Below are positions 41,393 through 64,000 of a stretch of DNA of 64,000 nucleotides, piece after piece. Both the position numbers and the translations under genes were made by a program. Numbering within the stretch: the stretch's first letter is position 1; every line of letters starts with the position of its first letter. The stretch comes from Euglena gracilis (Eukaryota; Euglenida; Euglenophyceae; Euglenales). The notes beneath the pieces are model-generated. The model had not been told where the DNA came from. It saw nothing but the letters and a program-made list of their open reading frames with translations, and did not search any database. The DNA lies in assembly GCA_039621445.1 (NCBI GenBank), contig CP154954.1, positions 43,150,632 to 43,214,631 on the forward strand, given 5' to 3'.

Positions 41393-41820
41393 TGTGTACC
41401 AGGCACGCCCCAGCTCTGTAGGATATGTGCAGAGTGGGTTCTGTGACGGTCGCACCACTGTGGAAACCCACAGCTGGTAAGATCGTGGCAGACCCTTCTG
41501 GGATCTGCCCCTGGACACGTCAGCACTTTTCTCTCCTTCCCCCACAGGTGGTATTCTTTACTGTCATCACTTCCAAGTTTCACCATTGGTTTTGTCAGAG
41601 GGAAAAACCCTCAGAACAATCGACTTTGATCTCAGAAGAAACTTCTGAATCTTTGCTTTGTGCTTTGCTTCTTGGGGAATTGGGAAGAAAAGGGGAAAAC
41701 CACTTTTCGTTACTCCAAAGACTTTTCTCTACCATAAGTAGGCTGCGCACCAAGGCGAATGCGAAAGGCTTTTACAGAAAGTTCCAAAAAGGGGAAAAGG
41801 GAAAGCTTTGGACGTACACT
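41393..41820 (+). repeat. LTR of element 3
   Basis: 428 bp from TGTGTACC to GTACACT. It is divergent from the 308-bp LTRs but keeps the ends, the tail and the acceptor-like CACAGGTGGTATTC (CAG ending 41547). TGGTAGCAGAT at 41821 is the primer site. Confidence 0.85.
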
Positions 41821-42074
41821 TGGTAGCAGATTTAGGCAACGATCCTATACAGACGTTCCACACAGAGAATCTCTGTGGTTGACTGGTGGTGAGGATCGTA
41901 CTGAGCCGTGAAACACGGTGAAAGTACTGTTCCTGGCCCCTAGCCAACCTTTAAGCAAGGATACAGGTCTCAGAAGGCTCTGTTCGGTAATGGCCGCTAC
42001 AACCTTTCTGGTCCCTGTTTCTCTGCTTATTTGTGTGGATTTTTGGGTTTTTGCCTTTTTACCCATCTCAAAAG

Positions 42075-45000
42075 ATGCAGAGCACAAGCCCCAACCCCAA
42101 ATTTGATTATGACTTGTTGTTGAGTTCATTGAGCAATTGTGAGGAAGATTGCGGGGATTGGAACGGTTTGAATGAAACAAGTTCCAATTCCCGACCCCCC
42201 AAGCAAGAAGAAGGCAATTTGACTCATTTGTTATTGTCAAAAGGCGAAACGCCTTTATTGTTGCATGGGGGTAATGAACCCTCTTCATCATCATTGTCAT
42301 TGATTGTGCGGGATGTAGGTGGCAAAATGCCTTCCTCCATCCCGGCTCACCCATCATTGATGCGGCGAGGGGATGAACCCCTTGCACCCTCACACTTGGT
42401 TACTCATGTTACCCATGAACAAAGTGAGGGGTATTTACCCTTTGCTCTGTTCACACCCAAAAGATCCCCGGTGGAAGCACCGGTGGGCCTTCTGGAGTGC
42501 AACTCGGTGGAAACACCGTGTTTTTTCCAACCCCCCCCCCCCTCAATTACCACCCCCCACACCATTTCACGCATTGCCAGGATTACCCGCGGAAGCTGCG
42601 GTTTTCCCTGCATTGCCATGGAACCCAGATATGCGTCTGGTGGTACCGGAAATCTCTGGTGCCGTTTCTATTGTGGAGGACTATGAGGAAGATTTGAGGG
42701 ATAACCTCACCCCCGGTGATGTTTTCCGAATTCTCGGTCAACTTCCAGCGGATCACCCGCTTAGTAAGCAAATTTTGCATGTCCACCAATGCGTTGCGGA
42801 ATGCGCAACCATGCTCAACAAAGTTTTGCAGTTCGATGAGGACAATCAAAGGGATGTCAACACCAAACTGGAATGTTGCTGGAATTATTTGCAGGAAATC
42901 GGCAAATATTGCCAACACAATTTTGAAAATGCGGGGAAAGACCTTCAGCATTTTCGAGAAAGTGTTGACAGTTTTTTGCGCATCCAACTTCCACAAAATT
43001 TCCAACAAATCAGCGAAATGCTGCATGAAGCGGAAACGCGGAATGATTCCAAGTTTCTGCATGTGCAGGATGGTATGAGCCATCTTTTTGCCCAATTGGA
43101 ATCCTGTTCAACCATGTTACTGCAATTGCAGCAGCAGTTACAAGCGCAAAATGCCACCCCCAAAATGCCGGAAATCGGTAACTTTGTCGCGGTTGAGCAT
43201 TTTGCCGCACTTACCACTTCTTTCCAAGAAGCGCAACAACGAATTTTGCATCTTGGCTCGGAAATCGAGCATTTGAAGCAATTTCAAGCGAAAGTGCAAG
43301 GAAATTTTGTTCCCCGTACGCAAATCCAGCTCTTGGAGGAACGAATTTTACACTTGGAACAAAAATCCTGTCATTGTGCCGCAAATCAGGATGGATTAAC
43401 CACCTTGAACGCGAAAATCGCGGATTGCGCACAACGGTTGGATTTTACGCAACAACAAATGCAAACGGACATTGGCGGTATTAATGCCACCGTTGTCGGT
43501 TTGCAGGAGCATGTTTCTGCACTTTCCAAGCGAATTCCCGACATTAGTGGTATTCAAGCCGCTATTGGGGAATTACAAACCCGTTGCACCTTGTTGTCCA
43601 CCACAGTGACGGAAATCCGCTCACTACCCCCCATTTCTCGTGCTCTGATATCTGAGTCACCGGAATTTCGCTCATTTTATGACAAAGTGCTTGGTGACAA
43701 CAAGGAAACCTTGCAAGCATTTTCTACAAGTTTGCTCCAAATTGAGGAAAGCGTGAATCGGAATGCCCGATCCATGCAAGATGAGGTCTCTCGGTTGGAC
43801 GGACGAATTTCTGCGTTGTTGGAAAAACCAACCGCGGAAAATTCGCGCACCACCGTGGAAACCCCCACCAAGTCACTCCACCAATTGCAAACCGTTTCAA
43901 ATGCGGTGAAAGCGCTTGCGGGTCAACTCCGGAATGTGGAGGAGTCCCAAGGAAATCTTGCCCAAGAATTACACTTGGTTTCTGAAAAGTTGCCACACTT
44001 GGAAGATTTTTCCCGTTACCGCAAACGCATTAGGCATTTGGAGACCGAGGTTGACCGTATTTGCGGCCAACTCCAGTTGGTGGAACATTTGGAAGAAACG
44101 GTGCATGACTTGTCCGCGAGTTTGGATAAAATGTCCCCTCCGGTACCGGTTGTGCCACCACCTACCGCGGTAAGCCTTGCGGCTGGTATTCCAAATGTCC
44201 CGGAATCGCGTTCTCAAATTACCTTTTCCGGAGTAGGAATCCCTACATCCACCGCGAATTTGGTACAACCACCCGCGAAAACGCGAATTGTACCACCTTT
44301 GCATTTGCCAACACCACAAACACACTCTTCGCACGACATTTCTGATGAGGAAATTGACCCCCCACTCGAAAATTCGAGTCTCCACCAAGAAATTCAACAT
44401 TCCAACCTTGTGCGAGGAATGAGCCAACACCCCACACCTGGTATTGGTCATGTGTCGCAATCGCGATCATACCAACAACCGACGGGTTCTGGAATGCCAG
44501 ACCACCCATCGGGTTTTCGGCGGGAAACCCGCCCCACTGAGAGGATTTCACCACATTTTTCGCAATTCCCGCAGGAAAATCCTGCCAACCTTACACTTGG
44601 TGCGGGAAATCCTGCACGGGTTACACATGGAGCGGAAAATCCGCGAAACGCGTTTGGTGTTAAGAATTACCCTGACCCAAACCCCTGGAATACCACCGAG
44701 GGTCAGCGGGTTACTCAGAGAGACTTCAAGGGCACCATCGCAACCACGAACAAGGTGAAGCCTCAATGGGACGGGGATCCAACCACATGGAGACAATTTT
44801 TTCGGGACTGAGAGTACTATTGGGCACTAAAGGGACCCACCCAAGACCCGAATCCCGAGGTAGTCAAGATGGAATTCATCGATTGCCTACCGAGGGAGGA
44901 GCGAGAACGCGCACGCAATTTGGTGATACGTAATGGCGTATCATTCGATGACCTGGTTGAGCAATACGCTTCAACCAATTCAAGTTTGGTCACCAGGATT

Positions 45001-45840
45001 ACCCTGGAAAAGAAGTGGCGACAATTCGCGCCATCGGATCGCAAATGGAAATCCATTGACCTTTGGTATGATAAATGGTTAGCGCTTGCTTCCGAAGTTG
45101 ATGAACTCAGCGAGAAGCAAATGCGCGAACAATTCGATGCGGTTTTGTTGCATTTCACACCATCCCTCGTGAAGGATATCCATCGCGAGGAGTTGGCAGG
45201 GCATGAGATGACTCTTGCCCAACGTTGGAATTATGTGTCAAAGCAACTCAAGCTCACACAAGTTTTGGGCCAAATACAGTCCGCTTTCCAAACGCATCCC
45301 ACCGCGGGAATCTCTGCGGGTGCGGTTAATGCGTTACACAAATCACCCATGTCACCAAGGTCACCCACCACGGGACCGAAAACGCGGAATCAGCGTTCTT
45401 CGGACCAGGGCACGGATAAACTGTGCTTTTTATGCAACAAATCCGGTCACATGTCTCGGGAATGCCCGAATCCCGATGCGTGAAAGCGCATTGGAAGCCC
45501 AAGGGGCTCGACCTCCTCACGGGGATCGGGTTCCTCGGCGTTTTCACGTCAATCGGGAGTTTCACGGTCTTCGGAGAACCGCTTTAGCGGTAGTAGGCCC
45601 AAGTCACCATCGCGTGATGGTCGGGAAACCCGTCCTTCTCGCGGTCGGTCACCTGGCCCTCCTGCACGAAAACGGGATTTCAATCGCGATTCTTCACGAT
45701 CTCGTTCGCGAAGTGGATCATCCTCTTCACGCGAGTCAACGGGGAAGTCCCGATACACCGGTCATGGTCGACGGGAAACCCGTTCACCAGGACGGTTTGA
45801 CGGAAAAACGGAATACCGTTCCCCCCGTTATGCGGAATCC
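42075..45840 (+). pseudogene. gag: gag of element 3, frameshift, nonsense codons, truncated
   Basis: Start ATG 42075 (MQSTSPN) by homology. A change of length in the C-run 42531-42542 moves the frame; coding continues in the second frame to UGA at 44809-44811, which replaces the conserved Trp of the capsid motif. The same frame goes on to UGA at 45481-45483, just after the zinc knuckle CFLCNKSGHMSREC. The N-terminal domain is Ser/Asn-rich and the middle is predicted coiled coil, as in the other copies. Ser/Arg-rich DNA continues to about 45840 and then stops. The gene is dead but informative: it shows the first knuckle, capsid and coiled coil are old features. Confidence 0.82.
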
Positions 45841-46142
45841 CCCCCCCAACACCAGTCTCGATACATTTACCGAGAGCACACCCCCCCACCCACCCACCCA
45901 CAAACACACACACGCGCGCGCGCGCACGCACGCACACACAACACACACAACGCGTGCGTGCACACACGCATGCACACACATACACACTCGACATATAACG
46001 CGCACAGACACAAAGCGCCATGAGCGACTCGGGTTGGTGAGTATTGGGGGTGGGTGCACAGGGGGTAGGGAGGTTGTCTACCCGCCTCACCACTGCAGCC
46101 CCCCCCCCCCCGGCTCCACCCCAGGGCTCCACCCCACCCGGG
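45841..46142. repeat. Element 3 edge: C-rich tract and AC/CG microsatellite
   Basis: CCCACC-type repeats then alternating AC and CG dinucleotides to about 45990, followed by about 150 bp of unique DNA up to the start codon of the dynein light-chain gene. Promoter elements were not recognised. Confidence 0.7.
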
Positions 46143-47615
46143 ATGGATGACTTCCAGCAGCCGGAGGAGACCACCATCCAGCCCGAGGAGGTGAACGTCA
46201 TCGTGAAGGATGCGGTGGACTCTGTGGTGGGCGGCAACATGCAGTACGACCACTCCAAGGTGCACGTGTGCGCGGCACGGGGGGGGGGGAGCTGAGCAGG
46301 AACCTGCAAACCTTGTAGGTGAGTGGCACCACCCCCACCCCATCCTGGTGGGTGGGTTGGGGTCGATCACCCTCCACCAGGCTTTCCTGTGCACCTTTGG
46401 GCGGGCGTGAATTTTTGTTCCCGTTCCTTCCTGGCAAGCTCCTTACACTTTTCATTTTTACCCATACAATATGGTATGCTTTGCTGGAAGGTGTGCAGCA
46501 AGAAGCTCGCAGGACCCTTTAGATGACAGGAACACAGCGAAATAACACCAAAAAGTTCGGGGCATCACCATACCCAGCTGACTGATTGTTTTTGTTTTCT
46601 TCGCCCCACACCTCTTTCTCCCCGGTAAAGTGGTAGTGGTAGTTCGTGCAAAATGAAGGTGAGGTTTTTGGGGGTATCAGGATTGGGTAGAATTTTCATC
46701 TTCAGTAACCCCGTCGCCAAGCGCCGAAATTTCCCGGCTTTTTTCCCCTGTGCGGTTCGTCATTACCAAAGTGACCCTGAATACCCCAAAGGGAGGTAAC
46801 AAAAGTGAGTAAACCCCTCCAAATAACCTGGCGGGGCCATTGCTCCTGGCAGTGGCCGAATAACTTTGCGGGGGGGGGTGGGGCAAAAAGATGGTTCCAG
46901 TATCTTGGCATACCCTTTTTAGGCAAAATTCCTTTGCGACAATGAAAAAAAAACTGTCCAAATAACCTGGCGGGGGGGGGGGCAGGGCCAAAAGTTGGTT
47001 CCAATAACCTGGCACCCCGCCAGGTTATTTGGGGGGGGGGGGGTAACTGGCTTTTGAATAGTCACTGTGTGGGGTTTCGAAAGAAGACAGCAACCCCACG
47101 GTTGCCTGGCATGGGGCTCGAAAACGTCATGAAAGGAAAATTTTGCCCGGTCCCATTCTGCACCCCTCCCACGAGAGCGGGGTACCATGGACCTGCCCGA
47201 CAGCGGAAGGAGAGGCGCCTCCATTTTGCCGCCTTAGGTCAGCCACTGGATCAACACCATCGTGGAGACGTGCCTGAAGAAGCTCACCGCCCTCAACAAA
47301 CCCTTCAAGTTCGTCATCACCTGCATGATCATGCGGAAGACCGGTGCGTTGATGGACCTCTCTGGCGGTCCCCATGCGCCTTCCTCCTCCCCCCTGTGCC
47401 GTAACCCAATATCCACCCCTACCCCCCCCTCAAAAGCCACCCCCCACCGTCCAACAGCCACAAGTTCGCGGTGGGGACCCCTCCTCACAGGCGCGGGGCT
47501 GCATTTGGCCTCCTCCTGCCTCTGGGACATCACGTGCGACAACCTGTACATGCACAAGGAGGAGAGCAACAAGTACCTGTACTGCATCACCACCGTGTAC
47601 TGGACCGCGCTGTAG
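46143..47615 (+). CDS. Tctex-type (DYNLT) cytoplasmic dynein light chain, three exons
   Basis: Exons 46143-46259, 47238-47343 and 47491-47615 join in phase with GT-AG introns of 978 and 147 bp, giving 115 residues, close to the usual 113 of DYNLT1. The start MDDFQQPEET and the block EVNVIVKDAVDSVVGGN match the family N-terminus. Exon 2 encodes WINTIVETCLKKL and KPFKFVITCMIM, and exon 3 encodes GAGLHLASSCLWD and ends in YCITTVYWTAL, the conserved C-terminal beta strands. The protein dimerises and binds dynein intermediate chain, linking cargo to cytoplasmic or flagellar dynein. First-intron donor GTGCAC is non-consensus but is the only one keeping the HSKV junction. The gene lies 300 bp downstream of truncated element 3. 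Family assignment is secure. Confidence 0.93.
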
Positions 47616-47685
47616 GTGTGCCCCAGGAGGGCGAGGGCAGGGGGGGGGGATGCAAACCATGAGGACCCCCAGGAGGTCCAGCTTC

Positions 47686-47687
<2 letters not shown>

Positions 47688-47717
<30 letters not shown>
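47688..47717. repeat. (CAG)n trinucleotide repeat
   Basis: About ten CAG units, 70 bp after the dynein light-chain stop codon, thus probably in its 3' UTR. Confidence 0.9.
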
Positions 47718-47718
<1 letters not shown>

Positions 47719-47944
47719 ACGCTTGGCTTCCAGCGTGGCTGCCAACCCTCCGCCGGGCGTCTTTAATTTGAAATAGTTGATAATTGCGTCAAAAAGGATA
47801 GTTCCTGGTGTGGAGCGCAAGAAGGTTTTAAGAAAAAGAATGGTCACAATGGCGCTTTTAGGAGTTCTCATGGTGCAAAAAAAAGAATGCGACTGGGGGA
47901 AAAGATGCTGCTCTTCCCACCCCAAACTGATTATTTAACACAAA

Positions 47945-48268
47945 CATGATTTGGACCCAGGCTTGTGCTTAGTCGGGTGCCTATCCCCGGAGGGGGGGGG
48001 GGGGTGCTAGGGGCAGGCACCCCATAGCACCCGATCTGACCCCCCCCGGGGGGGGTAGGGTTTTGGGGGCTGCCTGCCCATAGTAGGCACCCCCCTCCGA
48101 CCCCGGCGCCGAAGGCGCCGGGGGTCCGGAAAAGGCCATTTTCAATGAAGAATTTCTGGGTCCCCCCCAGTCCCCCCCCCAGGGGGGTGTGCCTGCTAGG
48201 GGCATGCACCATATAGCACCCACCCACCTCCTCCCCCCCAGTCGGTAAGCACAAGCATGCTTGGACCC
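47945..48268. repeat. Inverted-repeat segment, MITE-like
   Basis: The ends carry GGACCC..CTTGTGCTTA and its imperfect inverse TAAGCACAAGC..GGACCC. The interior is made of G/C runs with GTGCTAGGGGCAGGCACC-type motifs. Similar pieces recur near 55560, 57940 and 63920, so this may be a dispersed family. Confidence 0.45.
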
Positions 48269-50238
48269 ACTAAATGGTGCTATTTATTTCCGCATAGAAA
48301 ACTTTCACATTTGGACCATTTTGCATGCATTTTGTTGTGGGGTTGAGTAATTTTTAATTTAAGACTTCATTATATGATGATAATTCATAGCAGATGGCGT
48401 AAAATTGTTAAATTTTTAGAAAAGACCTCGGGTTTCTTCAAAAAGGAAATTTTGGGGATTAAAAAAATTTTTTGGCTACACTGAAGTTTTACCCTTCAAT
48501 CATATCCAGAACTTCACTTCTTGGCTGGGATGGGGCAAGATTTTTTATGTTCAAATTCCAAAATGAATTACATTTTCATCTTCGTCACGGAACCTTGACA
48601 AACGTTACCAATAGTAGAAACCCACCGGATTTCAAGTCCATAATTGTTTTTGCCGAGTGTTCCCATGACACCCTTGGTGCAATGGGGGAACACAGAAATC
48701 CTTTTTTTTGTTTTCTTTTGATTTTCCTTGTTATTTGCAGTGTCTTTTTTAATTATTTGACAGTAAATAAGTAGTATTTGAAGGATCTTTTCTGTTTTGA
48801 GCAAAAAAGTCTTGAATTAGAATTTTTATTTTTGCACTTTGGTCATGTTTATTGCTTTTGAAACATTTTGATGAACGTGGCCCCCTCCAAAAAAAGATCT
48901 ATAAAGTCAAATTTCAGCGCTTTTTGCAGTCTTTTTTTTTGCTTTTTTGCCCTTTCCAAGGGTCCTATATACCCCCTGCCAATTTCAACAATTTCGGCTT
49001 GCCCGCCGCCCATGAATACTGGGACTAAACAAATGTTCTGTCTCTCACATACCTCCTCATTGTCAAGTCCATTGGCAATACCATCCTAAATATACCCCCT
49101 CTTGCCTTGGTGTTTGGCGGTGCCCGTTTCATTTCTTTCATTTGGTCTTCAGTGCAAACCACCCCAAAAAGTGGGTCGCACGTGGCGAGAGGTGCAAAGG
49201 TGAGTGCAGACGATTGGACCGGATTCCATTCCAACCCCCAATTTCCATTCCGCCACTTCCCGGTGCCCCCTTTGCTTGCAGGTCAGGCTTCTGGTTTGGG
49301 GCTGTGGCCGATCTCACAGCTGGCCCTGCCTATACACCCGCACTCACCTCCCACCCCTCCCGCTTGCACGCCTCCCTGGCACCGCTGTGTGTTGTGCACC
49401 CGTTCCACTGCCTCACTGTCTGCCCCACTGTCTCACCGAACCGCCCCCCTACTGGCTGCGCTGACGCCGTTTGGCACTGCCTTTCCACTTCCACAGCTCT
49501 TGGACAAATGACACGATGTGCATTATGTTCGGGGTCTTGAAGTTTGTTGGGGGGGGAGAAGCAGTCACCCCACCCCGCCCTCCGCGAAGGAGCGCCTGGA
49601 CACAGTTTGTCCCTCTGAAGGGCCATTCGCGGAACAATGCTGCCTTGTGTGCTGTGTGTTGTGCATTTGTGTAAGGCAGACATGTCTTCCACCCTCCGTG
49701 TCTGTACCTCGCAGCATGGGTCAAGGGCCATGTTTTCGCAGGCTCCAGCGCAGAATGCCTCCGACTCTAATTATTTTGTCCCATCACGCCTCACGCCCAC
49801 CCTCACCCCGCCCAATCTTTCGTTTTCCCTGCCGATGATTGTACTCTTAGCAATGAGCATGTCCCACCTTCCCACCTGATCAAATGTTGTTTGTGAGTCG
49901 CTCATTTGTTTGACACCACATGAAAAATGGCAAATGGAAGGAAACAGTGTATCATTCACACCGATCCATAATCCACACACCACAATTCCAACTGCCTTCA
50001 TACACCTGAAAATCATGAATTCTGTGGGGAAATCATCAATGGTTTTTTTTCCTGCTTTTCTGGCATTTTAAGATATTTCACTGGAGGGACAACAAAATAT
50101 CCTGGATCCCAGATTCAGTCTGTATGGTCGGGGAGTCCTAAGAAGTCCACATCTGCAAGGAACGAATAAGGCTTGGGCACTGCCACCCAGCCAGCAAACC
50201 AGCCACCCGACCTTCTGCTTTTATCCAGACTGCCTGAA

Positions 50239-50343
50239 AGACAGACAGGCAGACAGACAGACAGACAGGCAGACAGACAGACAGACAGACAGGCAGACAG
50301 ACAGACAGACAGACATTGACAGACAGACAGATATTGACAGACA
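50239..50343. repeat. (CAGA)n/(CAGG) tetranucleotide repeat
   Basis: About 105 bp of ACAG-type repeats with interruptions. Confidence 0.9.
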
Positions 50344-51330
50344 GGTGTTGGCGACACAGAGAGCAAATTTCTGTTCCATATCAAAGCACTATTGATTTAA
50401 AATTTTATTTCGGGTTGTGTTATTAAGTTTCTGGGATTGTGTAAATTTTTGAATCATGTGTATTTTCATGGTTTTCTTTTGTTTGGCCGCTTGTAGTACT
50501 GCTCAAAGGGTCTTTTCCCAGAGTTTCAAAAGTTTCACAGTCTATTTTCATATCACGTTCATTTTTATGAAATGCAAATGCATATGTAACTTTGCATAAA
50601 GATTCAAAAAAATTGCAATTTTCGGGGAAAAATTCTTTTTACAATAATTATTTTTCTGCCAAAATGTCCCAAATAAAAGTCTAAAATCAGTTTGATCAGT
50701 TAAACTCAGTGCATGTAAATGAAGCAATGGGCCTTGCATCCAAGCTTGCATTTCGCTTTCTTTTTCTGCGCCGTTTGGTTGGGTTCATTTTTTTTCGTAA
50801 TTTGGAATTTCAGGGCACTGCGTTATTTGTGTTTTTGAGTTTTTGGAAATGAGAAATGTGCATCGTTTTTAAACACCCATGAACGTGATGGGTCTTTCCA
50901 ATCCCCTTTCCACTGAGAACAAGAGCACCAAAGGTTCTCACGGAGTTTGCCTGGAATTTTCCATCTTTGTGCTATTTTCGCATATTCTCAGCCGCCTTGT
51001 TGCATCCCTGGCAAAGGGTCCATCTTCAGCTGGGGCCGTGCAATGGGACGGGCAATGGCACCGGCACTCACAGACAATTGCGGATTGCCGGAGAGAACCG
51101 ATTGGTCAACCATTTGTTCCCCGGACGGCCCCGGCGGCCACCCGCAGCTCACGAGCCCGCCAGCCCCTTCCTTGGTTTCACTGCAGGGGCGCATCAGCAA
51201 CCCCCCCCCCCAAGGGCTGCACAGGAACGCCCGACACCCCATGGGGGTGGGGGTTCAACCCCCCCCCACCTCTCCTCCAGGCGCCTGCCCACCCCCACAT
51301 GATGCCGCGGCGCTGAGGTCGGGGCCGGGG

Positions 51331-62036
<10,706 letters not shown>

Positions 62037-64000
62037 TGTCTATTAAATGAGTCTCAGGCAAAGGCCTGCTTGGGACGTGACAGTGGTGACCGAACCCCCT
62101 CGCCCTTCCTATTCCTGACCTGGCCCGCCTCTCTGACCAGCACTGGCCCGATGTCGAATGGGTTCCACATCGGTGGCAGCCTCAACTCTCTTTTGAAATG
62201 GCGTTCCACATACATCGCGAAATGGGAAGTGGCACAAGGTGGTGAGGGGTCCTCAACTGTGCCATGTCTCCAGAGTCATCACCGGGTGATTCCTAAGTTA
62301 GAGGGTGTCCCACCCCGGGGGGGGGGGGCAGCTAGCACATTTTTCCCAACCAACACCTTTTCCACAGCAGCTGCGCTGGAGACCCCTCCTCAAGGGTCTG
62401 GCACCCAAGCCCTGCCAAAAAATAACCCAAGCCCAGTTGGGTTCTATTTCATTTGTTCAACCAAATTCTTGAGGTAAAAACCTCAAAACCCAAAAAAGAA
62501 CCATTTTTCTTTGACAAACGTCATCGCAAATTGGCAGTTTGGCCGGATACATTCCTGCTTGGCCCACTGGACGCAGTCCCCCAAGCTGGGATTGGGTTCA
62601 GGTTGGCACCCGGCTGGACCCCCCTCCTGGGCTTCCCTTGGTGGGGGGGGGGGTCAACCCAGCCCCTTCTTTCCAGCCAGATCCATTTCCTAGCCAGCCG
62701 GCGGGACCTCCCCCCACCGGACCGTCTGAACCCTCCTGGTCGTCACAGCAGGGTTTCCTTATGGGGAACCTGCAATGTTAAGAAATGGGAAGATCCCGAC
62801 GCCGAAAGGAATCGATCTTCATTTTGAAACACCAATTTCAAAATGCCAGCAATCCTTGTCTCGCGCACAATTACGCATGAGAATCGGAAAAATCATCACA
62901 GAAGCCCATGTTACAATTCCATGCGACGCGGTCAGGCTCACTGCAATTTGTTGATTTTTGTTACCGATGCCAGTGACTGTGTTTTAAATCCAGCCTGCTG
63001 GCCCAGGAGATGTGTTGCCGAGCATTGTCACCCCCTTCTCTGTCCCCTGGATTTCCACTGTGTAAGTTTCTCGCCTTCCCCTGATATCTTTCTAATCGTT
63101 TTACATTGACCGCACTTTCCACATTGACCGTGTCCCCGTGTTGTTTCATTTCACAGGCAGCATAATGTGGAATCTCATGAGTTTCGATGTTGTCCCGTAT
63201 GCTAATTTTTCAGACTCCCTTTTACAGAGCTGTAATCGAGGGGAAAATGAAAATTTTCCACCTCCGGATTTTTTTATTATGCAACTGTATTTTGGTATTT
63301 ATTTTGATTGAACGTTGTGAACACCCTGATTCTAAAAACATGCAATTTATTGGCCAAATCATCCAAAAATGACAAAAAGTTGACAGAATGTTTTGTTCTC
63401 AGACAGAATGTGGAATTTTTCTAAGTCGAATGTTCAAGCAAATCCACCATCTGTTTCGTACCATGTGTTGCACCGCGTGCACTGTGTGTGGCACTGCATC
63501 AATACCACAATACACGGTTCTTTTGTTTGTGTCACGTTTTTTGAGGGTCCATGTTTCCCACCCACATGCAAGGCTGCATTGAAGGATGAAGGTCGCTGCA
63601 GATGTGCCAGGATGCGCTCCAGAACGGAACCAGGCAGGGATTTTCAACGGTTGGACCCTCAGGGGGTAGAGTGTGTAGGTCCGCCGGACCCCCAAAGGTA
63701 CCCCAAGAGCCTTGTGGGTCCCCGGCCAGAGGCGGGTTTTGGATCATTTTTGGCTTTCTTGACCCCCAAAATTGGCCCCAAACAGTGTCCCCCGGACCCC
63801 CTCCCACCCCGGTCTTTAAAAAAATCCCGGGGGCAGGGGATAGGAATCAGCGTGAAGTTCCAGCAAAATGATTGCAATAAAGGTCGATTTTTTTGCCCAC
63901 CTTTCCTGTGGACATACGTGTGCTGGGAGCAGGCTTGTACTTGCCCATCGGGGGGTGGGTGGGTGGGTGGGTGCAAGAGGGTGCCTGCCCCTGGCAGGCA
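62037..64000. other. No gene recognised
   Basis: Short ORFs without motifs, G/C runs at 62318-62329 and 62643-62653, and an AATAAA near 63874. At the right edge is GTGGGTGG repeat DNA with the CAGGCTTGTACTTGCC/GGCAGGCA motif seen near 47960. Confidence 0.5.

Larger units (their letters stand above)
41393..45840 (+). mobile_element. Chromovirus element 3, divergent and truncated
   Basis: Begins with an LTR starting TGTGTACC, placed exactly at the end of the inverted copy (preceding bases ATCTG). It has a primer site, leader and gag clearly related to but diverged from elements 1 and 2. Homology ends in the Ser/Arg part of gag near 45840. No pol, ORF3 or 3' LTR is present before host sequence and the dynein light-chain gene. 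Confidence 0.85.
47616..51330. other. Intergenic DNA with repeats, no gene recognised
   Basis: Contains a CAG repeat, an inverted-repeat segment and a CAGA repeat (listed separately), plus AT-rich DNA with only short ORFs. A promoter for the following gene presumably lies at the right end but is not recognisable. Confidence 0.5.

Noticed and set aside
40508-41545. 345-codon minus-strand ORF with a novel N-terminus
   Set aside because: It fuses antisense LTR of element 3 to the tail of gag in the inverted copy; a chimera created by insertion.
49107-49511. 134-codon Pro/Ser-rich ORF
   Set aside because: Low complexity, no domain, no splice or conservation support.

Overview
The window is nuclear DNA of a eukaryote, probably a unicellular alga or other protist with a repeat-rich genome. 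The evidence is split genes with GT-AG introns, an interstitial TTAGGG-type telomeric block, LTR and DIRS-type retrotransposons, long microsatellites and abundant poly-G/poly-C tracts. I cannot name the species. The standard genetic code fits every gene.

Positions 1-45840 are almost entirely nested retrotransposons. Remnants of DIRS-like (tyrosine-recombinase) elements lie at 1-2433, 18908-19100 and 20860-22650. A complete 16.5-kb chromovirus (Ty3/gypsy-type LTR element with an integrase chromodomain), element 1, occupies 2434-18907. It has two 308-bp LTRs that differ at two positions and a 5-bp target duplication, CCCCT, and it sits inside a DIRS remnant. A second copy, element 2 (23477-39320), lacks a 3' LTR and is joined to an inverted gag-pro-pol fragment of a third copy (39318-41392). 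That fragment abuts the LTR of a divergent relative, element 3 (41393-about 45840), which keeps only its LTR and a broken gag.

The chromovirus layout is LTR, initiator-tRNA-Met primer site, very long gag with two zinc knuckles, in-frame UAG followed at once by a strong hairpin, protease-RT-RNase H-integrase-chromodomain, a 0.2-kb spacer with a splice-acceptor-like site, and a giant extra ORF (1,838 codons, intact in element 2) that I do not recognise. The internal DNA is unusually dense in short perfect hairpins with recurring loops. Each copy is broken in different genes, so comparing copies shows the original layout although no copy here looks autonomous.

Positions 45841-64000 are host DNA. 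A three-exon gene for a Tctex-type dynein light chain (46143-47615) is followed by a long many-exon gene (about 51331-62036). The latter encodes a membrane protein with a SAM-like N-terminal region and a bestrophin-like C-terminal region. Its introns carry a 190-bp TG repeat, an AT repeat and a MITE-like inverted-repeat element. No gene was recognised in 62037-64000.
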